A stretch of 64,000 nucleotides of DNA from Paulinella micropora (Eukaryota; Cercozoa; Imbricatea; Euglyphida; Paulinellidae). Below, piece after piece: positions 11,534 through 24,100 of the stretch; the first letter of the stretch is position 1, and every line of letters starts with the position of its first letter. Where the stretch lies: NCBI GenBank assembly GCA_019918135.1, contig WBZZ01004760.1, positions 1-64,000 of the forward strand, given 5' to 3'. The notes beneath the pieces were generated by a model. The model worked only from the letters and a program-made list of their open reading frames with translations. It was not told where the DNA came from and did no database searches. The position numbers and the translations under genes were made by a program.

Positions 11534-12703
11534 TTGTCGGTAAGTCCCGTGTTGCGTCCCCCCAAATCTCCTTACTACCCAGACGAACGAGGTCTTAAAG
11601 CTGCGGCATTGGAAAAGTCTCATAAAATTACGCAAAGACTCGTTTTCGGGGAATTTGAAACTTTACGTGACACCAAAATTTCCACAAGTCCACAAGTCTC
11701 GCAAAATATTTCGCAACAACCACGCAAACATAATCCATTTTCTAGTCAGCGGACCGGCCAGAGCAGAGAAGGGAGAGAAGAGAGTGGAGTGGATGAGGGA
11801 GAGCAACGACTTGGGCCCACTTCTGTCAACAAGTTTGGCAACCAAATAGGTCCCACCTCACAACAACTCCAAATCTCTAGTTCTAGACCAATCACAGCAC
11901 TCCCACCAACACAGACAACAAACACGCAACCCATCAACCCTCCCGTCATAACCTTCAAAGATATAAATGAAATAGCTAAAACGTTGATGAATGAGTGCGT
12001 GAGGGGAATGAATGGAGAAGTGATGCGTGTTGTGAGTGGCGAGCTTGAGAGAGATGACTTTTTGACTGACATAGTAAGAGCAATAGAAGGAGTGTACTTG
12101 GAGAGAGCAGTCAGACAGAGTCCCATCACTACACCTTCACAACTCACAGAAGAGGGACAAGATGAGGGTAGAGGAGTCTCTGAGGGTGAACTAGAAACAG
12201 AGACAGAGGCAGAAGGAGAGACAGAGCATGTACTGATACATGTGAGAAAAAGAGTGATGAAAAAGAGAGACATGACAGTACAGGATAGTGGAGCAAGCAC
12301 AGACATATTATGCAGAGAAGACAGATTGACGGATGTCGATGAGATAGACCCGGTAGAACTACTGACAGGTAATGGAGAAAGGGAGTTGAGTAAGTCAGGA
12401 AGAGCTAGGCTGACTGTGATAGATGGGAAAGGAAGGCCTAGAGCAGTAGAAAAGAAGATGTTACTCGACACTGCCTTACCAGTTAGCATAGTCTCTACAG
12501 GACAGATGGACCACAGACACAACAGATCAGTCATCCACCGAAACGGACAGTTAGTAATACTCAAACACCCCATCCACATTAACGAGAGTGACATATTAGT
12601 AAGGGGAAGATTAACTAAGAGTATGATATATAGATGGGATGACGAATATGATGAACCATTGAAAGTCAACGAAAGATATGATCCTTTCGCAACAAGGGGG
12701 TAG
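11534..12703 (+). pseudogene. Copia protease region, broken
   Basis: The aspartic protease active site is MTVQDSGASTDILC, near 12270-12312. It is preceded by a long low-complexity Ser/Gln/Glu region. The enzyme would cut the polyprotein into gag, IN, RT and RH. The minus-strand open frame across this region is a shadow. Confidence 0.75.
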
Positions 12704-12829
12704 AAGGGGAGGGAAGCCCCACAAATGAGAACAAAAACGAGACAAGTAAGCATGAAGTAAATAAGAGAGAGAAAGAATTACACATAGATATAATATTATA
12801 CGAAGCGTACCCCAGAAAGTCAGACAAAC

Positions 12830-14359
12830 CTAGAAAGATAGGAATCAAGCTTTTTCACTATGCCTGTGGGCATTATGGGTTAACAAAGATGCGCCTATTG
12901 GCAAAAAATTTGAACATTAAGTTAGTTGGTGACGAGAGCGATGTGAGATTTTGCGAATCTTGCATGATAGGAAAGTCTAAACGCTTGCCACGTTTTGCAG
13001 TTAATACAATAGAAAGAGCCCAAAAGCCAGGTATAATTCTACACATAGACACATCAGGACCGTGTGCAACTAGATCAATAGGTGGTAAACGGTATAAATT
13101 TTCGGTCACCGACGACTACTCACTGTTCATTCTTGACTTTTATTTAGCCCATAAGAATGAGTTTGTAGATTGCTTAAAACAAGCTGTAGCCTTTTATGAG
13201 AGACAGACAGGAAACAAAGTAAAGGAAATTCGCGCAGATCAAGAATTCCATATTCCGGAGGAAGTCATTAAGTGGTGGAAAAATATTCTCTTTATTTGGA
13301 AAACCTCCGCGACAAACGATAAAGACGGGAATCCTATTGCGGAAAAAGTGAATGATATTACGGCGGGGCCTGCACGAGCAATGAGATATCACGCTAAATT
13401 ACCGCCGCAATTCTGGGCAGAATTAGAACACGCAGCAACAACCATTCATAACATACTACCGGCAATTCACGGGGAACGCAAAGGAATTTTGCCTTATGAG
13501 CAGCTGTTAGGTAGAAAACCAACACTCTTTCATTTAAAACCAATAGGATGTATGGGTGTGTTACATATACCTAAGACTAAAGTGCGGAAGGGAGAGTACA
13601 GAGGGAATAAGGTGATGCTTTGGATATGATCTATTTCGGGAACTATACCGCGTATGGGATGGTAAGAAGATAATTTCCGGAGTGAGAGATGTGAGATTTA
13701 ATATTCACAAAATCGGTAAACAAGCTCATCCTCCTAAACTAGTGTCGTGGGATAATGATGACTCTGAGGGGGAGAATGAGAATGAGAGCGAGCAACCACA
13801 CACATCTCCACAAGCATCACCACCCCAATCACCACCCCAATCACCACCTCAATCACCTAAGTCACCGCACAACGTCAACAACGACCACCCAACAACACAC
13901 TTTGATGAAGTTCAGGGGGAGACAGAGAATGTTGATATCGATGCGAATGAGAATGAGCATGAAAATGAGCATGTGGAGAAGAATACATTGGATCACAAAC
14001 ATACACGCCTACACACAAGTCCAGAGCCACATTATCCACAACAATTACCCCCAGAGCACAAAATCAAGCCACAAGAGCATACAAATGAACAAGATCCAAC
14101 AGATCCACTAAAAATACATGAAAGAAGAGCATACGAAGAAAAATCACCACCATCTAAGGGATTAACGTGGGAGCAGAGTCAGAGAGTAACGGAGAGTAAC
14201 ATAATCCCCGGTAAAAGGCAGCGCAAGGCAGTAGAGAGATTTACCCCTAGCAACGAGCCCAAGAGAGGAAAGAGAGAGGCTCAAGAGCTAATAGGTAAGG
14301 TAGTAAGAGTGCCCGCGCGTGCATGGGGAGATGGATGGGCGAAGAAAAAGTACGGTTAG
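12830..14359 (+). pseudogene. Copia integrase with pre-integrase zinc domain, broken
   Basis: The pre-integrase zinc motif (FHYACGHYGLTKMRLL, then CESCMIGKSKR) is at about 12853-12981. The rve core follows with HIDTSGP (first Asp, about 13042) and EIRADQEFH (second Asp region). The later part (SPPQSPPQSPPQSPKSP and an acidic His-rich stretch) is the variable linker found between integrase and reverse transcriptase in Copia elements. Confidence 0.78.
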
Positions 14360-14398
14360 GGATGGGAGAGCATAGTACGAGTAGGGGTAGTCAGCAAA

Positions 14399-16192
14399 GT
14401 GAGTGACCCCGGAGATAGACTCGTAGTAGGAGACAGACCTCAGCCCACCCACATAGTTAAGTTTGAGGACGAAGAAGAACGAATGTTGAATTCAGAAATC
14501 CTCAAATACTCCGTGAAGGATCCCGAATACGCGTTGCAAAGTCCCGCTAATATGTTTTTATGCGATGACAGTATTGTGGCAGATGAGATTCGTGATTTTT
14601 ATTTGTATGTAGATATCAGAGTACCCAAAGATGTCATAGAGGAAGGTTTGACAGCTAAAGATGTTTTAGAGGGTATGAAAACAGAGCTAAAAGCTCTTCA
14701 ATCCTTTAACACATACACATGGGTACCCCATAAGGAGGCAAGCAAGGCAGGAGTTAGTAAGATAGTTAGATTGACATGGGTTCACAAAGTAAAGTTAGAT
14801 GAGAACGGGAAAAAGTTCATAAAGTCTCGTTTAGCTTTACGGGGAGATATGTTAGAACCCGGTGTTAGCTATAGCCCAGATCAGCTCTTTGTTCCTTGCG
14901 CCGCGCACCATTCACTTTTATTTCTCGCCAAACTAGCTGCCTGGCACAAACACAAACTATACGGCATAGATTTTAAAAATGCATACCTGAATGCGCGTAT
15001 GAATGACCCTGTTTATGCATATGCGCCAGAGAGTGTAGACAGAGAAGGGCATGAGGGGATGATATGGTGTATAGATGGTGCCTTATATGGCGCACCTCAG
15101 GCAGGAAGAAGATGGTATGAGATATTAGCACCCAAGTTAGAGGAGCTAGGTTTTAGATTGCTAGATTCAGACTTATGTATGTTTGTAGAAAATGATAAAG
15201 CTTTGAGAGAGGCGATAGTAGGGATATTTCATGTTGATGACTTGTTGTTCACCGCACCAAACAAACAAGCATATGAACGTTTTGCGTCCGCATTAGAAAA
15301 ACATTTCCCGCTCAAAAGACTCGGTATTGCCCGTGAATTCAAAGGAATAGAGATAGAGTAATCGAACGGGAAAATAATTTTGCATCAGCGAAAATATCAG
15401 CAGCAGATACTAAAAGAGGTAGGCTACGATTCTGCTAAACCCGTTAGTACTCCAGCGCAAGAACATTTCACGGAACCGATGTCGGAATCAGCTAGCTTGC
15501 GAAAATTTTCAATTCCTAGTCTAGTTGGTCGTTTGCTATTTCTCGCGAAGATGACAAGACCCGATATAGAACAAGCACTCAATTCGGCAAGTGTCATGCA
15601 AACTATCGATAAGGGAATAACTTATGCGATGTTAGGCAGAATCTTTCGTTATTTAGTTAACTCTTATCGAGGTTTAGCTTACCATGAGCCTAAGTCAGAG
15701 CAAGAAGGGCAAACCTATCCAAAACTTTCCATGTGGCCCGACGCGGCTCACAAAGTTTGTAAGAAAACAGGGAAGTCCCGCACTGGATTCGTGATCCTAT
15801 GGGGCAGCGATGCAGTTGCATGGTTATCAAAGCGACAGAGTCGCATCGCTCTGAGTTCCAATGATGCTGAAATATTTGCAGCAACTGAGTGCATTAGAGA
15901 GGGACTTGCACTAAAACACATTACACAAGAACTAAACATAGCCCAAAAGAGCCCGATAGAATTATTCGAGGATAACTCTCAAACAGTCTTAGCGGCAGAG
16001 AGGGGTATGTCAGGTAATAGAACTAAACACTTACCTTTAGAATTACACTTTATGCACCACCTACAGAGAGACGGTGAGATTAAGTTTGTAAAAGTAGGTA
16101 CGAGGAAGCAGATAGGTGATGTAATGACAAAATATTTACCGAAAGAACAATTCGAGTATTTACTTAACAAATTTACGGTAAAGCTCAAGTAA
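14399..16192 (+). pseudogene. Copia reverse transcriptase and RNase H, broken
   Basis: RVT_2-type reverse transcriptase with KLYGIDFKNAYLNARM (first Asp, about 14958), GALYGAPQAGRRWYE and the active-site box FHVDDLLFTA (about 15228-15257). The Copia-type RNase H follows (DAAHKVCKKTGKSRTGF, ALSSNDAEIFAATE, EDNSQTVLAAE, and GDVMTKYLPKEQF near the end). These parts are well conserved, in line with the recent age of the copy. Confidence 0.85.
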
Positions 16193-16632
16193 TTTCGGGA
16201 TTTGCGTGTCCACTCACCTATATTTGCTTTGAGTGTTTTGTGCAGTTTGTTGCTTGTTGCAGCAGCTTTGTTTTGCGCAGGGATCAAGAGCCGTCGAGCC
16301 GAGGCTGGGTAGCCGACTGCCACGCGAGGCCGGCAGCCGCGAGGCTTTCCCTGGCTAACTTAGCAATTTAAATTCTTTCTATCATTCTTTCTGTCCTAGA
16401 ATAGGAAATCTAAAATTTTTTGATTTTGCTACCCTCTACGGGAAGCGCTTGCAAATTTTTGAACACATACATACTTCATACATGTTACTGCATGACTACA
16501 CATATATACATACATAGAGGATGTGATGTAAATGGGAGTTGATATTTAACCTTCGGGTGACCCATAACTGATCACTATTTTTTCATATTTACACACTAAT
16601 ATAGCCTATGACTTGCGACTAAGGGGGAGCGT
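16193..16632 (+). other. Copia 3' untranslated region with polypurine tract
   Basis: Non-coding. Ends with the purine-rich AAGGGGGAGCGT at about 16621-16632, the expected primer for plus-strand DNA synthesis. A 30-bp block here (16434-16464, TCTACGGGAAGCGCTTGCAA and onward) recurs at 62400-62437. Confidence 0.75.
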
Positions 16633-16931
16633 TGTAATGTACTATTAATACCCGTTACTCCACCTAGTCAATTTACCGGTAATTTGGATAGTCTTAGTCA
16701 TAGGCAAGTTCATAGGCCGGACAGTTATTAATACCTTTATTACTGACAAGGACACTTTCTAGAGTATTCGCGAATCATAGTCTGGAATGCCTAGAATCAA
16801 ATGAGTATTACCATTCTGTTAAGGTCACTACATTTTGTGTGACCCAAAGTCATTAAAAGTCTTTTCTTCGGTTATTCTTTACCCTTAGCGGGGTAGCTTC
16901 CCTAAACTCTGCGTTTGAGTGATAGATTACT
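16633..16931 (+). repeat. Copia 3' LTR
   Basis: Near-identical partner of 9415-9711. The few differences imply a short time since insertion. Flanking DNA to the right is unrelated to the element. Confidence 0.92.
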
Positions 16932-17129
16932 TTGCCTTTTCCTCCTACGTTGCTGCATGCGATGTGCTGGTACAGAGTGTCAGTCAGTCGATGTCACGGA
17001 TAATCTTTTTTCAGTCCACTTCCGCTGATGTCAATATCGCAGGTCTGTATCATGTGTATGTATATGTGTAGACTCGCGTCTCGGGCGCACTTCACCAGGC
17101 AAATGTTTTGTTCAAGTGTTGTTGCTACG

Positions 17130-17130
17130 G

Positions 17131-17168
<38 letters not shown>

Positions 17169-17169
17169 G
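17130..17169 (+). repeat. (GTT)n microsatellite
   Basis: About thirteen GTT units. Open frames of poly-Thr or poly-Leu across it are not genes. Confidence 0.95.
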
Positions 17170-17290
17170 GTATGTCATGATGCATGTGTATGTATGTATA
17201 TATCAATATGTATTAATATGTTAGACTGCGTATGCGCATGCCTTCCTACTACTACCTACCTAATTAATTGCAACATAGCAAGTAGCGAAT

Positions 17291-17770
17291 GCCCCCCCCC
17301 CCCCCCCCCCCCCGCGGCTCCGACACGTATGAATACTAGTATTCAGGGTCCGGTTCAAGTTCTTTTCAAGGCTAAAGTTCGGCGGCTCCGACACGTATTA
17401 ATACTACTACTGAGTATCATAGTCAGGGTCAGGTTTCTGTTATAAAATTCTTCACCTACCCAGCAATATATTAATACAAGCTCAGTGTTAATGTAAGCTC
17501 AGGTTGCTTCAAAGTGCGTACTTCAAGTGAATCAAGTTTCAAGTTCAGCTTCCTTTTCATACTACACTGCCCTTTCTTCCTCCCCCCCTCCAACCCTTCC
17601 TCCCTTAGTTACTCAAGAATCTTTTACAATGTTTCTGTTACAAACTTCGATATAGCAAGAATACTAATATTAATAACAATATTATTAATACTTCCTAACT
17701 CCGGCAAGACATTTTGATAGACATGATTATATGTGATAACCGTTACATTTTCCACTTGATAGTATATTAA
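17291..17770 (+). repeat. dispersed repeat R2, related copy at 50612-51660
   Basis: Begins with a poly-C run. Two copies of CGGCTCCGACACGTATKAATACTA follow, then a TCAGGGTCMGG block, CACCTACCC, and further on AATACTTCCT...CATGATTA...ATTTTCCACTTGA. The same order occurs at 50612-50700 and 51417-51660, where a miniature transposon interrupts it. It is non-coding AT-rich DNA; the parent element is unknown. Confidence 0.65.
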
Positions 17771-18209
17771 TAAATAAGTATTACTATATACAAGTATTAA
17801 TATTGTATATATTGTAATATTAATGAGGCGCCTCATAACCAACAGTTTTATTTTAAACTATTTATTAATATTAGTATTCCCTGCGGAAAATGTTAGATCA
17901 TATTTTACTACTATTAGTATTAACACATTTTTCTCTTGCAGTAATAACGAGTTTTTTTCTTCTGTATTATAATAATGATAACTTAAATATATATACTGAC
18001 GGAAGGGGCGCGGAGGGAGGGGGCAGGATACAACAGAATTCATTCTCACGCGCACTACAACACCCCCCTGCCCCCCTTCCTCCCTTCCGCGCGTCCGCCT
18101 GCAAAAAAAAACTATTAATATTTCTGAATTTCTGGTTTCTGATTTTACAGAAAATGCTGATGTATTAATAGCACTTATTGCAGTGGTGTGCTACAGCACT
18201 AAGATATGA
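17771..18209. other. AT-rich spacer, no gene seen
   Basis: Rich in ATTAATATTA strings, which recur across the window outside the virus. A short patch GGAAGGGGCGCGGAGGGAGGGG and its loose mirror CCCCTTCCTCCCTTCC (17999-18086) resemble pieces of satellite 1. Confidence 0.5.
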
Positions 18210-18484
18210 CTAGGTACATTCAAGCGTCAAACTCAATCATCGAATTTGATTTAAGGGTCAGATCTCAGATTACCGGTCAGATTTTAAATTAGTGGTCAGA
18301 ATTCCGAGTCAAACTTCAATTTCACGTTAACATTTCGCAAAATTATGCAGATTTTGCGGACGGATATAGCAGTCAAATTGAACTAATTTGAATTCTGACT
18401 ACTAATCTGAAATCTGGCCGCTAATCTGAAATCTTGCCCTTAACTCAAATTCTATGACTGAGTTTGACACTTGAATGTACCCAG
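18210..18484. mobile_element. foldback / MITE-like element
   Basis: Two arms of about 95 bp (18210-18304 and 18390-18484) are reverse complements at roughly 85 percent, starting CTRGGTACATTCAAG. The arms also contain loosely repeated AATCTGAAATCTGRCC units. The 85-bp centre has no coding frame. Target duplication is unresolved. Part of the sequence (GAATTTGA...TTGAATTTGACACTT) reappears near 51530-51560. Confidence 0.7.
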
Positions 18485-18489
18485 TAATA

Positions 18490-21400
18490 GGAAAAAAACT
18501 TCATTGTTCGTTTTCTCGCGGCGTGCTTACCCCGTTGCAGCTGTAGCACGCCGCCCGCAGCGCGTCCAGCATGTCTGGCAAAAATCAGAAATCCATCATT
18601 CAGAACCTCCTGCAACCATTTGCCAAATCAGAAATCAGAAATTCCGAATTGTTTTTGCTTTATTCTCTTTGTCAGAGGGACGGACGGACAGGCTGGATGA
18701 AGGGTGCATGGGAATTTTTTATGTTCTCTCGCGCGTTCCCCTCCCCCACTCCGCCTCGTACACCTTCCTCTCGCCATCCCTCGTCCAACACTCTCCCCGC
18801 CCGGCCGTTCAAAAACCAATATAGCAAACAGTACTCGCCAGAGAGTGCTGCAGTGTCACTCCGCGCTCACTCACTCGCTCACTCACCGCCCACTCACCTA
18901 CTCGCTCACTCACTTGCTCTCACCTACTCTCTCACTCATTCGCTCACTCCTTCACTCACTCCTGCATTCGCTCACTTGCTCACTTACTTAAATCACTTAT
19001 TCACTCACTCAACCACTCATTCACTTATTCACTCACTTACTCACTTGCTCACTTACTCGCAGAAATCATAAAGTCAGAAGTCTGTTTTCTTCTGTTTTTG
19101 CCGGCGGACGGAGGAAGGGGGGGGGGGGGGGGGCACTCGCGCCCGCACACACATACACACACATACACATACACACACACATACACACATACACACACAC
19201 ATACACACAGGGGGCAGGGGACAAAACATGTTGTTTCTTCCCTTCTCGCGCGCGTTGGCCCCCTCCCTTCTGCGCGAAAAAAAAAAACTTGTTCCAAATT
19301 AGGAAAAATTGTCGCTCTCTCGCGCGCTTCCTCCTCGCAGCTGTAACACAACCCCTGCAGCCCGTGCAGCATGTCTTGGCCAAATCAGAATCAGCAAGTT
19401 GGAACTTTGTTTCTTTTTTTCCTGACGGACGGGCGGAAGGGGGGGGGGGGGGGGGGAAGGGGGGCGGGGGTGCCGGGGGAGAAGAAGGGGGCAGGGGAAA
19501 CTTGTTTTGTTCTTTTGCGCGCTTCCTTCTTGCTGCAACCCGTGCAGCATGCCTTTGCAAAATCAGAAATGAAAAATTCGGAACTCTGTGTCTTTTCTTT
19601 TGGTTCCGGACGGACGCACGGGAAGGGGGCATAGGTAAAAAATTTGCTTCATTCTCGAGCTCGCTCTCCCCTCTCTCCCGCCCTCCATCAGGCGCGGGGG
19701 GGGGGGGGGACCGATTTCCGAGTTTCTAATTTCTAACTTTGCAAACAACATGCTGCTGTAGCACGAGTTGCAGGCAGAGCCGCGAGCCCGCTCGCCAGAA
19801 ATCTTTTTTGGCTCTACCCCCACCCCTCCGCCTCGTACAAGCTCCCTCTCGCCCATCCCTTGTCCAACATTCTCGCGCCAGACACAAACTAACCTAGCTA
19901 ACAGCCAGAGTGGGTTATGGTGCCACCCGCCGCTTATCACTCGCTCACCTACTCGCTCACTCACTCGCTCACCCACTCACCTGCTCAATCACTCACCTGC
20001 TCACATATTTGCTCACTCACTCACGCATTCACTCACCCACTCACTTGCTCACTCACTCACTAACCACTCACTTGCTCACTCACTCACGTACTCGCAGAAA
20101 TCAAAAAAGTTTTTTTTTTCCGGACGGACGGCAGAGGTGTGTGTGTGGTGGGGGGGGGGGAAGGGAGGGTGCAGGGGACCAATTTTTTTTTTTTTTTTAT
20201 TCATTCTCGCGCGCTTTGCCCCCCTCCCTTCCGCGCGTCCGTCTAGGAAAAAAAAAAAAAAAAAAAAAATCAAATTTCTGGGATTTTGCAAACAGCATGC
20301 TGCCGTAGCACGGGTTGCAGGGGTGTGCTACAGCACCATGCTAAGGAAGCAATTGTTCGCTCTCTCGCGCGCTTCCCCGTTGCAGCTTCAGCACACTCCC
20401 TGCAGCCCGTGCAACATGTCTTTGCCAAATCAGAAATCAGAAATTCGGAACTCTGTTTTTTTTTTCTTCTTTGTTTTCGGACGGACGAGCGGAAGGACGG
20501 GAGGGGGGGGGGGGAAGGGGCAGGCGAAAGAATTTTTTGTTCTCTTGCGCGCCTTCTTTTTGCAGCTCTAGCGTACCCCCTGCAACCCATGCAGCATGTC
20601 TTGGCCAAATCAGAAATCAGAAATTCTAACTGTTTTTTTTATCTTTTTCTCTGACAGACGGACCGGGGGGGGGGGGGGGGGCGAGAAGGAGGGAGAAGGG
20701 GGGGCATTTTTTTCATGGATTTTAGCAGGTTCCTGAGCCTCCCCCCTTCCCCTCCCTCCCGCCCGTCTATCAAGCGGGGGAAACAAACCGATTTCCGAGT
20801 TTCTATTTTCTTACGTTGCAAACAATATGCTGCTGTAGCACGAGTTGCAGGGGTGCTACAGCCGCAAGCCCCCTCGCCAAAAATCTTTTTCGCTCTGCCT
20901 CCACCCCTCCGCCTCGTACACGCTCCTTCTCACCCATCCCTCGTCCAACACTCTCGCCGCCCGCCAGACAAAAACCATCCTAGCTTAACTGCCAGAGGGG
21001 GCTGTGGTGCCCCCCTGCCGCTCACTCACTCGCGCGCACCTACTCACTCACTTGCTCACTCACTTGCTCACTCACTTGCTCACTCACTCATTCACGCATT
21101 TGCTCACTCACTTGCTCACTCACTCACTTGCTCTCTTACTAACTCACCCACTCACTTGCTCACTTACTCACTTATTCACTCACTTGCTCACTCGTACTCG
21201 CAGAAGTAGGAAATTCGGAACTCTGTTTTATTTTTTCTACTTTTTTCGGACATAAAGCGGAAGGGGAGGGGGGAGGGGGGGGGGGGGGGGGTGGGGTGGG
21301 GCGGAGGGAGGGGCAGGGGACCGAAAAACCTTGTTTCTTCATTCTCGCGCCTGTTGCCCCCTCCTTTTCGCGCGGGAAACAACAACTGTTTCCGAAATTC

Positions 21401-23010
21401 TGTTTTCTGATAATGCAAACCAACGTGCTGCTGTAGCGCGGGTGTTGCAGGGGTGTGCTACAGCACCATGTTAAGGAAAAAATTCTGCTCGCTTGCGCTC
21501 CCCCTTGCAGCTGTAGTACACCCTCTGCAGCCCGTGCAGCATGTCTTTGAAAATTCGGACCTTTTTTTTTCTTCTTCTTTTCCTCGGACGGACGGGCGGA
21601 AAGGGGGGAGAGGGGTGAAAACTTTTTTTGTTCTCGCGCGCTTCCTTCTTGCAGCTGTAGTACACCCCCTGCAACCCGGGCAGCATGTCTTGCAAAATCA
21701 GAAATCAGAAATTCGGAACTATGTTCCCCCCCCCCCCCCCCCCCCCCGCCTCTTTTTTTTCGGACAGACGGACGGGAGGGGGGAGGGAGGGGGGCATGGA
21801 CTTTTTTTGTTTCATTCTCGAGCGCGCTTTCCAACTCCCCCCCCCCCCCCCCCCCTCCCCGCCCGTCCATCAGGCAGTGAAAAAAACAGATTTCCGAATT
21901 TCTGGCTTCTGATTTGCAAGCAACATGCTGCTGTAGCACGAATTGCAGGGGGTGCTACAGCCGCGATCCCCCTCGCCAGAAATCTTTTTCGCTCCCCCCG
22001 AACCCTCCGCCTCGTACACGCTCCCTCTCGCCAATCCCTTGTCCAACACTCTCGCCGTCCGCCAACCTAGCTAAACAGCCAGAGGCCGCTTACTCACTCG
22101 CTCACCTACTCGCTCACTCACTCGCTCACCTACTCACTCACCTGCTCACTCACTCGTTCACTCACTCACACATTCACTCACTCGCTCACTCACTCACTCA
22201 CTTGCTGACTCATTAACTCACTCACTAACTCATTCACTCATTCACTCACTCACTCACTTGCTCACTCACTCACTTGCTCGCTCACTTGCTCACTCACGTA
22301 CTCGCAGAAATCAGAAATTCTGAACTCCGTTTTTTTTCTTTCAGACGGACGGCGGAAGGGAGGGGGAGGGCGGGGCGGAGGGAGGGGGCAGGGGACAAAA
22401 GAAATTGTTTCTTCATGGTCGCGCGCGTTGCCCCACTCCCTTCCGCGCGGGAAAAAAATTCCGCATTTCTGATTTCTGATTTTGCAAATCACGTGCTGCT
22501 GTAGCACGGGTTGCAGGGGTTGTGCTATAGCACTATGCTAAGAAAAAAAATTATTCGTTCTCTCGCGCGCTTCCCCCTTGCAGCTGTAGCAACCCCCATG
22601 AAGCCCGTGCAGCATGTCCTTGCCAAATCAGAAATCAGAAATTCGGAACTCTCCTTTTTTTTTTCTTTTTTCCCGGACGGACGGAGCGAAAGAGGGGCGT
22701 GAGAGGGAGGGGCCAGGGTAATTTTTTTTTTGTTCTCTCGCGCGCTTCCTGCTTGCAGCTTTTGCATAACCCCTGCAACCCGTGCAGCAATCCTTGCAAA
22801 ATCAGAAACCAGACATTCGGAACTTTTTTTTTTCCGGACGGATGGACCGGGGGGGGGGGAAGGGGGAGAGGGGGGGGGGGGGAGGGAGCAGGATTTTTTT
22901 TTCTCTCGCGCGCTAACCCCTTTCCCCCTCCCTCTCGCCCGTCAGTCCGGGAAAGAAAAAACCGATTTCTGACTTTCTGTTTCTGATTAAAAGGTTGCAG
23001 GGGTGCTACA
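18490..23010 (+). repeat. satellite 1: tandem array of about 1.08-kb units
   Basis: The marker CCTCGTACA occurs at 18754, 19831, 20912 and 22010, giving periods of 1077, 1081 and 1098 bp. Each unit holds, in order: a CTCACT-type microsatellite block (18858, 19928, 21020 and 22090 onward), AAATCAGAAATTCGGAACT, a CGGACGGACGG box followed by a long poly-G run, TTCTCGCGCGCTTCC, a TTGCAGCTGTAG...CACCCCCTGCA...CGTGCAGCATGTC box, and a second shorter repeat of these. Open frames inside are compositional only. Confidence 0.9.
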
Positions 23011-23730
23011 GAAGAAAGTGCTGCCGGATTTGCTTTTTTTTTTCGCTTTGGCGCACCTTCTGCTGGAGCTTGTCCTAAGGCTCCTTGTCTGTGCTATTAC
23101 TACTCTACATGTTTCCATCTTCTTGGCAGCGCTTTCTCTTTCCTCCTTGCTTCTTCCTTCTTCGATTCCTTCCTCTGCCTTCTTCCTTCTTCCTCCTTCC
23201 TCCTTCCTCCTCCTCGCACACACTCACGCTCACGCACACAGACACATACACACCAACACACATAATACATACATACATACATACATACACACACACAAAG
23301 ACAAACACGAGGAAACACACCAACACACACGCACACACTCACGCTCACGCACACAGACACACATACACACCAACACACATAATACATACATACAAACATA
23401 CACAAACACACACACACACACACACACAAAAGCGCGCGCCCGCACACGCACACACACCATGATACGAACACCAACACACAAACACACAAACATACATGCC
23501 CACACGCGCTACACACACATACACAGACGTACACAAAGACATACACACATGCACACATACACGCACACCCTCGCCCGTACACGCATACAGACACACAATA
23601 CATACATACATGTGTACATACATAACATGCATGCATAATAGACATACACACATAATGCATACATACTTACATACACGCACAAACACAAACACACATTAGA
23701 CTCACATTCACGCATACACAGACACAAAAA

Positions 23731-23809
<79 letters not shown>

Positions 23810-23905
23810 TACATACATACATACAAGACATACTGCAAGACATGTATGCAAGACATGCATGCAAGACATGTATGCAAGACATGCATGCAAGACATACATT
23901 CTGGT
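23011..23905 (+). repeat. microsatellite block: (TTCC), (CA)n, (CATA)n and a 14-bp minisatellite
   Basis: TTCC/TCC-rich DNA (about 23130-23215) is followed by nearly 600 bp of mixed CACA and CATA, including a perfect (CA)n of about 70 bp near 23737-23806. Four copies of the 14-bp unit GCAAGACATGYATG follow, at 23830-23895. Long overlapping frames (His/Thr or Val/Cys rich) on both strands are not genes. Confidence 0.95.
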
Positions 23906-24100
23906 GTTATTGTTATGCATATACTTAATTGTATACAGTATTTATTTCTCTTGTGTGTTACAGTATTTATTTCTCTTGTGTGTTTAGGTTTTTTCTTGGC
24001 TTGCTCTGTCGTAGCTATATTGAGAGTTGTGACTGTTGTTGGTTTTACAGCTGGGCGCGATGCCCCACTGACCTTACCATGAGCCCCCTCCCTCTCTCCC
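23906..24100 (+). repeat. dispersed repeat R3, second copy at 46005-46120
   Basis: Shares ATRYATATACTTAATT, TATTTATTTSTCTTG, GTTGYTGGTTTTMCAGC and GCGCGATGC in the same order and direction as 46005-46120. In both places it follows CA/CATA microsatellite and precedes C/T-rich DNA. The two copies flank the virus element. Confidence 0.65.

Larger units (their letters stand above)
9415..16931 (+). mobile_element. Ty1/Copia LTR retrotransposon, young, broken
   Basis: The element has two LTRs of about 297 bp (9415-9711 and 16633-16931). By eye they differ at only four bases and one 2-bp length change, about 98-99 percent identical, so the insertion is recent. Domain order is gag, protease, integrase, reverse transcriptase, RNase H, as in Copia. 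A purine tract sits directly before the right LTR. All parts are present but the coding region is broken in roughly half a dozen places. A clear target duplication is not seen; the left end abuts a (CTT)n microsatellite. Confidence 0.93.

Noticed and set aside
11746-12753. 335-codon minus-strand frame (Ser/Leu rich)
   Set aside because: Shadow of the Copia protease region; the plus strand carries the recognisable active site.
18490-22986. Many frames of 80-267 codons in the 18.5-23 kb region
   Set aside because: They follow the 1.08-kb satellite unit and poly-G/poly-C runs. Frames recur because the DNA recurs, and homopolymer lengths shift frame between units.
23003-23882. Overlapping Thr/His and Val/Cys frames on both strands
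   Set aside because: Products of CACA/CATA repeats; both strands stay open because the repeat lacks stops.
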